Source: an uncultured Lachnospiraceae bacterium (GTDB taxonomy: Bacteria; Bacillota; Clostridia; Lachnospirales; Lachnospiraceae). From it: a stretch of 13,436 nucleotides of DNA. The first letter of the stretch is position 1, and every line of letters begins with the position of its first letter. Shown here piece after piece: positions 6,905 to 13,436 of the stretch. The stretch is taken from positions 1-13,436 of the forward strand of contig CAJUFU010000075.1 of the NCBI GenBank assembly GCA_910585555.1, written 5' to 3'. Both the position numbers and the translations under genes were made by a program. The notes below the pieces were generated by a model that was given only the letters and a program-made list of their open reading frames with translations, was not told the DNA's origin and did no database searches.

Positions 6905-7570
6905 TCACTTTCCCAATATATGATACTGCCCATTGCTGTCATAGGAATCCAGCAGATAATGATTCTGCGCCTGCATGGATAAGGTTTCTTCCTTATCTGC
7001 CATTCTAGTGCCTTTCTTTTCAGGTTCCGCTTTCCTCTCTGCTTTCTTAGCCCGAAACAAGGTTCTTTTTTGTTTCTCCTTTTGTTTCTGATATACATCC
7101 TTAAGATGTGAGGCGCCTTCTTTCAGACGATTACGGATGCCGCCCTGCAAGACAGCCAAGAGCACTGTATTTTTCCTTTGTCCTTTCTGCACCCTGGTTA
7201 TCTTTCCCAAAACCTGCTCTTGTGCCAACTGCGCGGCTACAGCGTCGATTTGACGTTGGGAACCCTGCCAGGATATATTCAATGCATCCTGCCCCTTTGC
7301 AGCATCCGGATTCTCCCTGCCCGCAATGTCTTTCTGTCCATGCCTTAACCCAAAGCCGCTTTTTACCAAGGAAGCTGGACCGAAGCCTATACCCAGGTCC
7401 TCCGTGTTCATCTGCTCTACGGATACAGCTAAAGCAGCGCCCTCCTTATGGAGCGCGCTGTTAAGCATCCGTTGTGACTTTGGTTCGTGAAAATGGGAAG
7501 TCTCCCACTTCAATACATGATATTTGGTCTGGTAATCAGGAGCCTGCTGTACCCAATCAATATGATTCAA
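6905..7570 (-). CDS. Basic hydrophilic protein of unknown function, second gene after the FliD-like gene
   Basis: 221 residues from a TTG start (7568-7570) supported by AAGGAGG at 7576-7582, five bases upstream. There is no signal peptide or membrane segment. The N-terminal half (1 to about 110) is mixed and contains HVLKWETSHFHEP and a glycine-rich ENLGIGFGP-like patch (about 57-66, TEDLGIGFGP). The centre (about 110-150) is glutamine- and alanine-rich. Residues about 150-195 are very basic and probably helical (DVYQKQKEKQKRT, FRAKKAERKAEPEKKG). It ends SNGQYHILGK. No family recognised. The gene starts 27 bases after the FliD-like gene with no promoter between them, so both should be made from the sigma-D-like promoter at 8350-8376. 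The basic helical part could bind nucleic acid or an acidic partner such as the glutamate-rich protein at 10802-11842; that is only a guess. Confidence 0.72.
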   Translation of the reverse strand: MNHIDWVQQAPDYQTKYHVLKWETSHFHEPKSQRMLNSALHKEGAALAVSVEQMNTEDLGIGFGPASLVKSGFGLRHGQKDIAGRENPDAAKGQDALNISWQGSQRQIDAVAAQLAQEQVLGKITRVQKGQRKNTVLLAVLQGGIRNRLKEGASHLKDVYQKQKEKQKRTLFRAKKAERKAEPEKKGTRMADKEETLSMQAQNHYLLDSYDSNGQYHILGK

Positions 7571-7597
7571 CTTATCCTCCTTACTATCCGCATATCC

Positions 7598-8317
7598 TTA
7601 CTGGAAGAAATTGAAATAATTTCCCTTGCTGCCATAATTGGCATATAAATTCGATCTGTCAAAAGGATTGGAGTAATTACTGCTGGCCTGTGCCTTTATA
7701 TTCTGTTTCGCTACCGCCTCCACGGAGCTGGCGCGCTGTCCTGCCCTGGCTGCAAAGCTGGTATTCCCGCCCCATACTTTCCGCAGAGTCTCCACATCTG
7801 CCGCCGCAAGTTTTTTCTCATCGATCACCAGTGTGCCGTCCGTTCCTCTCAATACACCAGTGGAAGCCAGCTGATCTTTACTGCTTCTTGACAAGCTGTT
7901 AATCTGTGACAACAGACTGCTGTCTGCCCTGGAACCGGACTCCTCTAAGTCATTTAACATCTTATTATATTGGCTGACAAAGCTCTGAATCCTGGACTGA
8001 ATCTCCTCGGTACTGCCGCTCTCCTTGGCCTTATCATAAATAGAGTCTTTCTCACTGTCCGCCAAAGCGTTCGCATACTCTCCCACCTGTCCTGCATGAT
8101 ATTTCATATCATAATAGAACTTCTCCGTCTTGGCTGTGGTTGCAAAATTCTTATTTCCCAGGCTGTTTGTTTTATTCATGCCGCCTAAAATAGCCGCTGC
8201 CCTGCCCGTATTTCTGCTTTTGCTGTTGCGGCTTAAAGCTTTGCGAAACAGTGAAGTATTCTCATTGGCTTTCTTGGCACTCATCAGCCCGTTTCTGTAA
8301 TTTCTTGTGATTCTCAT
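7598..8317 (-). CDS. Hook-associated/FliD-like protein of unknown function
   Basis: 239 residues, no signal peptide, no cysteine, and rich in S, N, A and K, a composition typical of proteins exported through the flagellar channel. The N-terminus MRITRNYRNGLMSAKK recalls flagellar hook-associated proteins. Residues 106-125 (IQSFVSQYNKMLNDLEE) and 150-170 (LASTGVLRGTDGTLVIDEKK) resemble the C-terminal region of the filament cap protein FliD, where an F-V-x-x-Y-N helix and an 'IGI..DGTL.LDE.KL' segment occur. It is about half of FliD length or less and ends in an unusual aromatic tail (SKGNYFNFFQ). So it is a relative or mimic of the family, not FliD itself. ATG 8315-8317 has AAGGGGG seven bases upstream. 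It is the first gene of a two-gene unit with a sigma-D-like promoter. The similarity is by eye and moderate. Confidence 0.7.
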   Translation of the reverse strand: MRITRNYRNGLMSAKKANENTSLFRKALSRNSKSRNTGRAAAILGGMNKTNSLGNKNFATTAKTEKFYYDMKYHAGQVGEYANALADSEKDSIYDKAKESGSTEEIQSRIQSFVSQYNKMLNDLEESGSRADSSLLSQINSLSRSSKDQLASTGVLRGTDGTLVIDEKKLAAADVETLRKVWGGNTSFAARAGQRASSVEAVAKQNIKAQASSNYSNPFDRSNLYANYGSKGNYFNFFQ

Positions 8318-8349
8318 GCATCTTCCCCCTTCTGTTTCTGTTATTATCT

Positions 8350-8376
8350 ATATCGGCCCGCTTCCGTATAAGTTAA
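8350..8376 (-). promoter_or_regulatory. Sigma-D/sigma-28 type promoter of the FliD-like gene
   Basis: On the minus strand TTAA (8373-8376), a 15-bp spacer and GCCGATAT (8350-8357). The Bacillus sigma-D consensus is TAAA, about 15 bp, GCCGATAT, so the -10 is perfect and the -35 three of four. The predicted start leaves about 25 bases before the ATG. A direct repeat, CCCGCTT at 8357-8363 and 8377-8383, brackets the spacer and -35. Confidence 0.65.
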
Positions 8377-8383
8377 CCCGCTT
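8357..8383. repeat. Direct repeat CCCGCTT x2, 20 bp apart, around the -35 region
   Basis: Two identical heptamers (8357-8363, 8377-8383) on the same face of the helix, start to start 20 bp. They could be a binding site for a dimer that reads direct repeats, as LytTR regulators do. No match to a known LytTR site is claimed. Confidence 0.4.
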
Positions 8384-8405
8384 GTCATAAACCGTAATAT
8401 TTTGG

Positions 8406-9884
8406 TCACCAAGGTTTTTCCAAGCTTGCAGCCTGCAGCATCAGCGTCACTGTAAAAGTTCCACAAGCCGCTTCATACTCCATGGTCCCATAATAACGCT
8501 CCACACAGCTTTTCATATTTTTCATGCCAAGTCCATGCAACTGGGCGTCCTCTTTTGTGGTATGACAGAAGCCTTCCTCCTCTATCAGCGGTTTCCCGTC
8601 GTATCCATTCTCCACCGCCAGAAAAAACATTCGTCCCTTTGTGTAACTTCTCAAACGGATAAACCGATTGTCTCCTGTCGTTTTTAAACAGGCCTCTATG
8701 GCATTATCCAGGGCATTATTTAACAGAATCCCCAAGTCAAAGGCCTCTATCCCGTATCCCGCCGGATACAAGAAATCGCCATGAAAGAGTATTTCTTCCT
8801 GCAGACAAATCTGGGCTTTACGGTTTAGAATCACATCCGTCACCGGATTGCCTGTGCTAAACTGCATGAAGATTCCCGCAACCGCCTGCTGCATTCCCGT
8901 AAGATACCTGCCCGCCTCTTTCTTGACTGTATCAGTCAATATTCCCTGCTCCTCTTTTATCTGCAGAAGCTGTTCCATGTCCGCCACATAGTTATTGATA
9001 TCGTGGCGTATACTCCTGATTCCTTCGTATAACTGCTCCATCTCCCGCACATGATCTGCCATATCGGAAAGTTGTTTCTTATAAAAGACCAAATCTTGTT
9101 TCTCTCGTTCCGCCTCCATCAGTTCACTGTATATTTTTCTGCTGTAGACCACGGATACAAGGCACAACACCGAGATAAACGGCACCACCGCATACATGCT
9201 GTTATGTCTTTCATAGAGAGACTCTATCTCCATCCCTTCCTGTCGAAAGAAGATAATCCGCAAGGCGATATCCAGAGCCATGCCGATGGCCGGTGCCAGC
9301 GTCAAAAACAATAATCCCTGGCTGGCCGTCTGGGTCACCGGCTCCCGCAGATATTTCTTATAGATACGAAAGGCAAGATACATCACACCCAGATACCCGC
9401 CTGCAAACAGTAACCAGCCTGCAAACTGCAGTCTATCCACCAGTTGATAATACACCGAAATCTCCATCGTATCTGCCAAAATCTGTTCGTTGAGCACATC
9501 CAGATATCCCATGACAAACACCATCCAGACACTGTGGATGGCAAACCGGGCCGTCTCCTGCACCGCGTAATACACCAAGAGCAGATACAACTTGGCAAGC
9601 CTTCTGCCCTGATAAAGCAGATCAAACGTAAAAAAGCCGACCCCAAAACCTATGGTCAGCTTCACAATGCTGTAAGCACTGTTGCCTATGATGTCCCCAT
9701 AGATTCTTCCATCCAGCCACCTGGAATTGGCCAGCCAAAAGTTTATGACAACCGCTTGTACAAATAAAATCCATGGCGCAGCCCTGTGATATTTCTCCTT
9801 TGCCGCAATCCCATTTCGTATCAAATATAACAGCAGTCCCGCTTTACAAATATATTCCAACAGATCGAGCACCTGCCATACCAT
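8406..9884 (-). CDS. GHKL-type sensor histidine kinase (AgrC-like)
   Basis: 492 residues. The first ~250 form about seven hydrophobic helices (roughly 4-22, 36-54, 70-90, 98-125, 154-174, 190-212, 230-247), the polytopic sensor seen in AgrC-type peptide receptors. A linker helix (250-290) leads to the phosphoacceptor motif SIRHDINNY with H294. Next come the ATPase N-box LLNNALDNAIEA (387-398) and the G-box HGLGMKNM (450-457), diagnostic of the HPK10/GHKL group. It phosphorylates the LytTR regulator encoded just upstream: 18 bases separate them, and AAGGA lies seven bases before ATG 9882-9884. Such kinases usually sense a secreted peptide, but no agrB- or agrD-like gene is in the window, so the ligand is unknown. 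The gene ends 29 bases before the next promoter's -35 with no obvious terminator. Confidence 0.92.
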   Translation of the reverse strand: MVWQVLDLLEYICKAGLLLYLIRNGIAAKEKYHRAAPWILFVQAVVINFWLANSRWLDGRIYGDIIGNSAYSIVKLTIGFGVGFFTFDLLYQGRRLAKLYLLLVYYAVQETARFAIHSVWMVFVMGYLDVLNEQILADTMEISVYYQLVDRLQFAGWLLFAGGYLGVMYLAFRIYKKYLREPVTQTASQGLLFLTLAPAIGMALDIALRIIFFRQEGMEIESLYERHNSMYAVVPFISVLCLVSVVYSRKIYSELMEAEREKQDLVFYKKQLSDMADHVREMEQLYEGIRSIRHDINNYVADMEQLLQIKEEQGILTDTVKKEAGRYLTGMQQAVAGIFMQFSTGNPVTDVILNRKAQICLQEEILFHGDFLYPAGYGIEAFDLGILLNNALDNAIEACLKTTGDNRFIRLRSYTKGRMFFLAVENGYDGKPLIEEEGFCHTTKEDAQLHGLGMKNMKSCVERYYGTMEYEAACGTFTVTLMLQAASLEKPW

Positions 9885-9902
9885 ATATGTTTCCTTCCTG
9901 CG

Positions 9903-10598
9903 CTACTCTTTTAAAAACCGGCAGTAGAGCTTCACAAATGCCGCATACTTCTGCTTCGCCAGATAAATCTTTTCCCCTGTATTTACCGTGATACTGGCAT
10001 TATCGTACCCGCTGATGGCACGAAGCGCAACAAGATACCCTCTGTGGCACCGGTAAAACTCCTCTCCCAGCACATCTTCCAGATGGTTCATCCGCTCATA
10101 ATATTCCAGTTTCTCTGTCTTTGTATGCACAACGACCTTCCTGCCGTTATTCTCTATATATAGAATGTCTTCCACCGGAATCTTTCTGTGCACCCCTCCG
10201 GCCTTGATCAACAGACATTTGGGCGTTCCCTGCCGCTTATTTACTTCCTGCATAGCACGGCCCAGAACCTCCTTTAGCCGCTCCTCTTCCACAGGTTTTA
10301 CCAGATAGTGAAAGGCTCCCACATCAAAAGCCTGAAAAACCTGTTCTTTCACCCCGGTCACAAAAATCAATATGACGTCCGACAAGGCTTTGATCTGCCT
10401 GGCCGTCTCCATGCCGTTCATGCCTTCCATGGCTATATCCAACAACAGAATATCCGGTTTATATCCTTCCCGTACAGCCGTAAGTAACTCCATCCCTGAA
10501 TCAAATTCTCTGGCCTGTACTTGTGTAAATTCCTTTTCGAGTAAGGTTCGAATCCGTTCTCTCCCTCTCGCCTCGTCATCGCAAATCGCAATTCTCAT
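9903..10598 (-). CDS. LytTR-family response regulator
   Basis: 231 residues. The receiver domain (1 to about 120) has the acidic pair D7-D8, phosphoacceptor D54 (DILLLDIAM), T81 and K101 (LVKP). From about 130 to 230 there is a LytTR DNA-binding domain (IPVEDILYIENNGRKVVVHT, then FYRCHRGYLVAL), as in AgrA and VirR. The family binds pairs of roughly 9-bp direct repeats near promoters. It is first in an operon with the GHKL kinase. Likely targets are itself and neighbours; the direct repeat at 8357-8383 is a candidate site. A terminator (10705-10765) isolates it from the coiled-coil gene upstream, so it must be transcribed from within 10599-10704. The start is ATG 10596-10598, with a GGGG-type site five bases upstream and a second AAGGAG further away. 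Confidence 0.93.
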   Translation of the reverse strand: MRIAICDDEARGRERIRTLLEKEFTQVQAREFDSGMELLTAVREGYKPDILLLDIAMEGMNGMETARQIKALSDVILIFVTGVKEQVFQAFDVGAFHYLVKPVEEERLKEVLGRAMQEVNKRQGTPKCLLIKAGGVHRKIPVEDILYIENNGRKVVVHTKTEKLEYYERMNHLEDVLGEEFYRCHRGYLVALRAISGYDNASITVNTGEKIYLAKQKYAAFVKLYCRFLKE

Positions 10599-10635
10599 GG
10601 TTTCCCCTTACTCCTTATTTACTTGTTCTCTTTTT

Positions 10636-10662
10636 GTATCGGCATGAATCGTCAGATTCTTC
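10636..10662 (-). promoter_or_regulatory. Weak sigma-D-like promoter candidate for the LytTR/GHKL operon
   Basis: On the minus strand GCCGATAC (10636-10643) matches seven of eight -10 positions of the sigma-D pattern. At 15 bp upstream sits GAAG (10659-10662), a poor -35. An alternative housekeeping pair (GTGACA, 19 bp, CATAAG, near 10670-10700) is equally imperfect. Either would give a leader under 80 bases. Confidence 0.35.
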
Positions 10663-10704
10663 CTTCTTATGTCATGAAACTTACATTTTTTGTCACCAAT
10701 TCTG

Positions 10705-10765
10705 AAATAAAAAAAGGACATACCCTGCATACGAAGCAACTGACAGCCTCCTACAGAACATGCCC
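10705..10765 (-). terminator. Rho-independent terminator after the coiled-coil gene
   Basis: Minus-strand arms GGGCATGTTCTG (10754-10765) and CAGGGTATGTCC (10716-10727) pair over 12 positions, four of them G-T, around a 26-base loop. They are followed directly by seven T (10709-10715). It lies 36 bases past the stop at 10802. Confidence 0.7.
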
Positions 10766-10801
10766 CCTTTATCCATACTTCATTCCTTAAATGCTATACT
10801 G

Positions 10802-11842
10802 CTATACTTCCTCATCCACCTCAATGCCTTTGATATCCACCTCTAAGAGTTTCATCTTATGCAGCATCTCTTTGATCTCAGCCTGCACACCGGCACCGGC
10901 TCCCGCCACATCCATGCCTGATTCCGCCATATTCTTTAAGAGCTCTGCCTCTTCTCTGGCATCCCGCTCCTGTTCCTTGTGGCTTTCTTCCGCCTCGTGA
11001 CTGGATTCCCGGTCCGATTCGATTCTTTCCTCGATAATCTCTTTCTCTTCCCGGATATCCTCGACCTTTTCTTCCTCTTCTTCCTTCTCCTCGGCCTTTT
11101 CCTTTTCTTCTTCTCTCTTTTCCTCGTAGGTCTCGTCTACGTGATCTTTGGCTTCGTCCCAGAGCAGCCCCACAATCTCCTTGCCGGTCGCTTCCATCAG
11201 GTCATTAGCATCTTCCTGCGCGTCTAACATCTTGTGGAATTTCAGGCGCTCTATTTTCATAGACGCAGCGGACTGATCATACATCCGGGCAACGGACTCT
11301 GCGGATTCTGCACGATTCTGGAAAAGATGCTGTTCTTTATGAATCTCCATACATCTTTCCTGATACTCGGTGAGGGGCTCACTTCGCAACTCTGCAAGTC
11401 TTTGCTCTTCCTCCTCCGTTAATTCGCGCGTGCGAGAATATCCCTGCTCTAATAATTCCAAATCCTTCTGTTCCTGAGAATCGGCGTCTACACCGTACTT
11501 CTGGCGCAGGTTCTCTTTTCTCGCCTTACTCTCTTCCACACGCTCATGATTCATGATCGCTTCGGCTCTGCTCATCTCTGCCTTTTCCTGCATCTGTGCC
11601 ATACTCTCATCTGCCTTGCGGTCGCCGACCCAGGCATCCTGAATCATCTTCATAGCTTTCTTCTGTGCCTGCTGTTTGCGCAGCATGATGTGATCTTTCT
11701 TCATCGGCAGCTCGCCTGCAAAAATGGTATTCTTTCTATTTACCTTGGCTGACTTTGCCCCGGCTTTCTCGCTATCTTTACTCTGTGTCTGGATACCGGG
11801 TCCCATAACCTGATTGTCGTTTGTCTGCATTCTCACCTGCAT
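10802..11842 (-). CDS. Glutamate-rich coiled-coil protein of unknown function
   Basis: 346 residues, cytoplasmic by appearance: no signal peptide or membrane segment and one cysteine (C164). Residues 30-72 (AKVNRKNTIFAGEL, then LRKQQAQKKAMKMIQDAW) look like a conserved N-terminal block. Residues 73-215 are helical, with EQKDLELLEQGYSRTRELTEEEEQRLAEL around 124-152. Residues 237-305 are an almost unbroken E/K/R helix. The C-terminus adds a short glycine/alanine hinge (311-319, DVAGAGAGV) and a final amphipathic helix (321-336) that could oligomerise. I do not recognise the family with certainty; similar proteins seem common as 'hypothetical' in Lachnospiraceae. ATG 11840-11842 has AAGGAGG eight bases upstream. 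It is monocistronic, with a sigma-D-like promoter and its own terminator. A scaffold or export-chaperone role alongside the FliD-like protein is possible but unproven. Confidence 0.8.
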   Translation of the reverse strand: MQVRMQTNDNQVMGPGIQTQSKDSEKAGAKSAKVNRKNTIFAGELPMKKDHIMLRKQQAQKKAMKMIQDAWVGDRKADESMAQMQEKAEMSRAEAIMNHERVEESKARKENLRQKYGVDADSQEQKDLELLEQGYSRTRELTEEEEQRLAELRSEPLTEYQERCMEIHKEQHLFQNRAESAESVARMYDQSAASMKIERLKFHKMLDAQEDANDLMEATGKEIVGLLWDEAKDHVDETYEEKREEEKEKAEEKEEEEEKVEDIREEKEIIEERIESDRESSHEAEESHKEQERDAREEAELLKNMAESGMDVAGAGAGVQAEIKEMLHKMKLLEVDIKGIEVDEEV

Positions 11843-11933
11843 GTAGATAACCTCCTTGTCTCATATGATCAATATAATCTTTTCTTCGGACAGAATCCGT
11901 TCCATCCATTTCTCACACTTGTCGTTATCTATA

Positions 11934-11960
11934 ATATCGGATTTTACAGGACCTTTCTTA
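11934..11960 (-). promoter_or_regulatory. Sigma-D/sigma-28 type promoter of the coiled-coil gene
   Basis: On the minus strand TAAG (11957-11960), a 15-bp spacer and TCCGATAT (11934-11941); alternatively TTAA with 16 bp. The sequence just downstream, ATTATAGATAA, resembles AGATAA after the promoter at 8350-8376. The leader is about 85 bases. The rest of the 11843-12009 gap shows only this promoter and no convincing terminator for the kinase gene upstream. Confidence 0.6.
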
Positions 11961-12009
11961 ACCGTAAAACACAGGGTTTTCCACCTTTTTACAACAAAAA
12001 TATCCCAGT

Positions 12010-13341
12010 TTATGACAAAGCGCTTTGCCGAAAAATAACAGTCACTTCCGTCCCCTGATTCTCCTCACTGGTAAGGGATATCTCCGCCTGGAGCACTGCA
12101 ACAATATGTTTCACAATCGCAAGCCCTAGACCCGTGCCCCCAGTAGACTTCGAACGGCTCTTATCCACCCGGTAAAACCGCTCAAAAATCCTATCCTGAC
12201 AGGCTTTCGGAATCCCAATCCCTGTGTCTTTCACACGAAGCACCGCCGCGTTCTCATCCCTCTTGACACTGACCAAAACACTTCCGCCCGGCACGTTATA
12301 ACTCATGCCGTTATCGCAGAGATTGTAAAGCAGCTCCTCCATCATCTGCCTGTCTCCCAGAATCTTACAGCTGCCGCCTTCCAAAGATAAACGGACATCG
12401 CGCTCCTCGGCCCGAATCTGCAGCATTTCCACGCTGTCTCTTGCTATTTCATACAAATCCACCTGTTCAAAAGCGGTCTCTTTGGAAACAGTATCCAGTT
12501 CCGACAAACGGATGGTATCGTTAATCAATGTCAGAAGCCTGTCCGCACTCTGCCTGATACCCGCCGCAAACCGCACCGCGTCTTCCCCCGAAGCCATCCC
12601 ATTTTCAATCAGTTCCGAATAACCGGAGATTGCCGCTAGAGGGGTCTTTAACTCATGGGACACATTGGCCGTAAATTCCTGCCGCATACTGGCACTCTCC
12701 AAAATCTCCTCATGCTGCCTGCGGATGGTCTGCACAAAGGGCCAAAGCTCCTCATAGACCTTATCTTCTTCCATATGGCTGATGTCCTTGGCCATGCGTT
12801 CAATGGGCGCTGTCAGAGACTTTGTCAGATAACGGGACAACACCATACAAAGGACGAAAAGAGCACCCGTCACCACCCCTAAAACCGGCAGAAAGCTGGA
12901 CAGAATGCTCCAGATATTGTGCGCCTTTCTCGACACCCGCAGCACATTGCCGTCCGCAAGCCGCAGGGTATAATAGTACGTATTTTGATGCATGGTGGAG
13001 GACCTTCTGATAGACTGTCCCTGTCCGTCCTGAAAAGCCGCCTGTATCTCCGGTCTTTCCATATGATTGTCCAGTGCGCCCACATTCACATCACTGTCAT
13101 AAATCACCTTTCCATCCGGCCCAATCACAGTGGTGCGCACCTGGTGAAATGCCTCTCCATAATCCTTGTTACAAGCATTTTCAAGAATGTGACTCTCAGA
13201 GATTACCTCCCCATAAATCCTCAAATCGTCCAAGACCTGAGACTGAAAAATACGATAAAAAACAGTCGTTATTAGGAATAAGGTAATAACCACTGCCATA
13301 AACGATATCAAGATCAGCTGTCTGTTTATTTTACGCTTCAC
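12010..13341 (-). CDS. PhoR-type two-component sensor histidine kinase
   Basis: 443 residues, starting at GTG 13339-13341 with AGGGAGG (13348-13354) six bases upstream. The longer open frame to 13422 is rejected because its first residues are translated adapter. Domains are TM1 (8-28), an extracytoplasmic sensor of about 115 residues with a PAS-like VIGPDGKVIYDSD (72-84), TM2 (about 146-168) and a HAMP-like linker (170-215). The HisKA H-box is FTANVSHELKTPL (H229). The HATPase_c domain has the N-box YNLCDNGMSYN (339-349), DTGIGIP (372-378), an F-box FERFYRVDKSRS and GGTGLGLAIV. The N-box has NG where most relatives have NA. Its partner regulator should lie just upstream. Consistent with that, a frame open to the contig end stops at a TGA overlapping this GTG (GTGA), though its 16 codons are too few to identify. 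Confidence 0.92.
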   Translation of the reverse strand: MKRKINRQLILISFMAVVITLFLITTVFYRIFQSQVLDDLRIYGEVISESHILENACNKDYGEAFHQVRTTVIGPDGKVIYDSDVNVGALDNHMERPEIQAAFQDGQGQSIRRSSTMHQNTYYYTLRLADGNVLRVSRKAHNIWSILSSFLPVLGVVTGALFVLCMVLSRYLTKSLTAPIERMAKDISHMEEDKVYEELWPFVQTIRRQHEEILESASMRQEFTANVSHELKTPLAAISGYSELIENGMASGEDAVRFAAGIRQSADRLLTLINDTIRLSELDTVSKETAFEQVDLYEIARDSVEMLQIRAEERDVRLSLEGGSCKILGDRQMMEELLYNLCDNGMSYNVPGGSVLVSVKRDENAAVLRVKDTGIGIPKACQDRIFERFYRVDKSRSKSTGGTGLGLAIVKHIVAVLQAEISLTSEENQGTEVTVIFRQSALS

Positions 13342-13360
13342 ACAAATCCTCCCTGACAGA

Positions 13361-13380
13361 ATGGCTGCCCAGGCAGCCAT
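13361..13380. repeat. Near-perfect 20-bp palindrome next to the contig end
   Basis: ATGGCTGCC (13361-13369) and GGCAGCCAT (13372-13380) are inverted with a two-base centre. It lies just upstream of the kinase ribosome site and eight bases from the adapter junction, so it may be real or a library fold-back artefact. Confidence 0.5.
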
Positions 13381-13388
13381 AGCAGCAT

Positions 13389-13436
13389 AGATCGGAAGAG
13401 CACACGTCTGAACTCCAGTCACCGCTCATTATCTCG
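13389..13436. other. Illumina TruSeq adapter and index contamination
   Basis: From AGATCGGAAGAGC onward the sequence is the TruSeq read-through adapter: a 34-base constant part (13389-13422), an 8-base index CGCTCATT (13423-13430), and ATCTCG, the start of the following constant part. It is not genomic. Translated in reverse it gives MTGVQTCALPIY, a well-known false N-terminus in protein databases. The genomic contig therefore ends at 13388. Confidence 0.97.

Noticed and set aside
10793..10808. Tandem 8-bp repeat GCTATACT at the coiled-coil gene stop codon
   Set aside because: Only two units; probably a simple slippage duplication with no evident function.
10979..11227. Plus-strand frame rich in F and L resembling a membrane protein
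   Set aside because: It is the antisense of the E/K-rich coiled-coil segment (GAA/GAG codons read backwards give TTC/CTC).
12016..12027. Perfect palindrome CAAAGCGCTTTG
   Set aside because: It lies within the last codons of the kinase gene and has no promoter nearby; probably coincidence.
13342..13422. In-frame extension of the sensor kinase to 13422 (MTGVQTCALPIY...)
   Set aside because: The first 12 residues are translated TruSeq adapter, and a GTG with a good ribosome site exists at 13339-13341.

Overview
The window looks like a piece of a Clostridia genome, most probably a gut Lachnospiraceae member. The evidence is strong AGGAGG-type ribosome sites, several GTG/TTG starts, a His-less HPr-like protein, ferredoxin-tailed aldo/keto reductases, and an AgrC/LytTR sensor pair. 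It is a contig end: the last 48 bases are Illumina TruSeq adapter plus index, not genome. Almost everything is on the minus strand; the single plus-strand gene is one of the aldo/keto reductases. Genus was not determined.

Right to left on the minus strand (direction of transcription): a PhoR-type sensor kinase (12010-13341), whose cognate regulator is probably lost beyond the contig end. Next is a charged coiled-coil protein (10802-11842), then a LytTR response regulator and GHKL sensor kinase pair (9903-10598 and 8406-9884). Then come a short protein with weak similarity to flagellar hook-associated/cap proteins (7598-8317) and an unrecognised basic protein downstream of it (6905-7570). Two of these transcription units have promoters that match the sigma-D/sigma-28 (FliA) pattern well (-10 CCGATAT with a TTAA/TAAG -35 at about 15 bp), and a third has a weaker version. 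This suggests one late-flagellar-type regulon, although no classical flagellar gene is present here. It is the most interesting part of the window.

The middle (4280-6828) holds two diverged paralogous aldo/keto reductases, each with two C-terminal 4Fe-4S cluster motifs. They are arranged tail to tail with three bases between their stop codons, and each has its own housekeeping-type promoter.

From 2897 to 4222 lies a decayed ABC-export operon. A near-consensus promoter still faces two FtsX-type permease remnants that overlap by ATGA, and both are broken by frameshifts and deletions. Downstream on the same strand are two secreted proteins of unknown function (2090-2608 and 1086-2060). They are transcribed from a good promoter with a perfect 12-bp palindrome next to its -10. 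Then come a Crh-like HPr protein without the catalytic histidine (687-920), a clear intrinsic terminator, and the first 177 codons of sbcD running off the left edge.

No tRNA, rRNA, CRISPR array, transposase or attachment site was seen.
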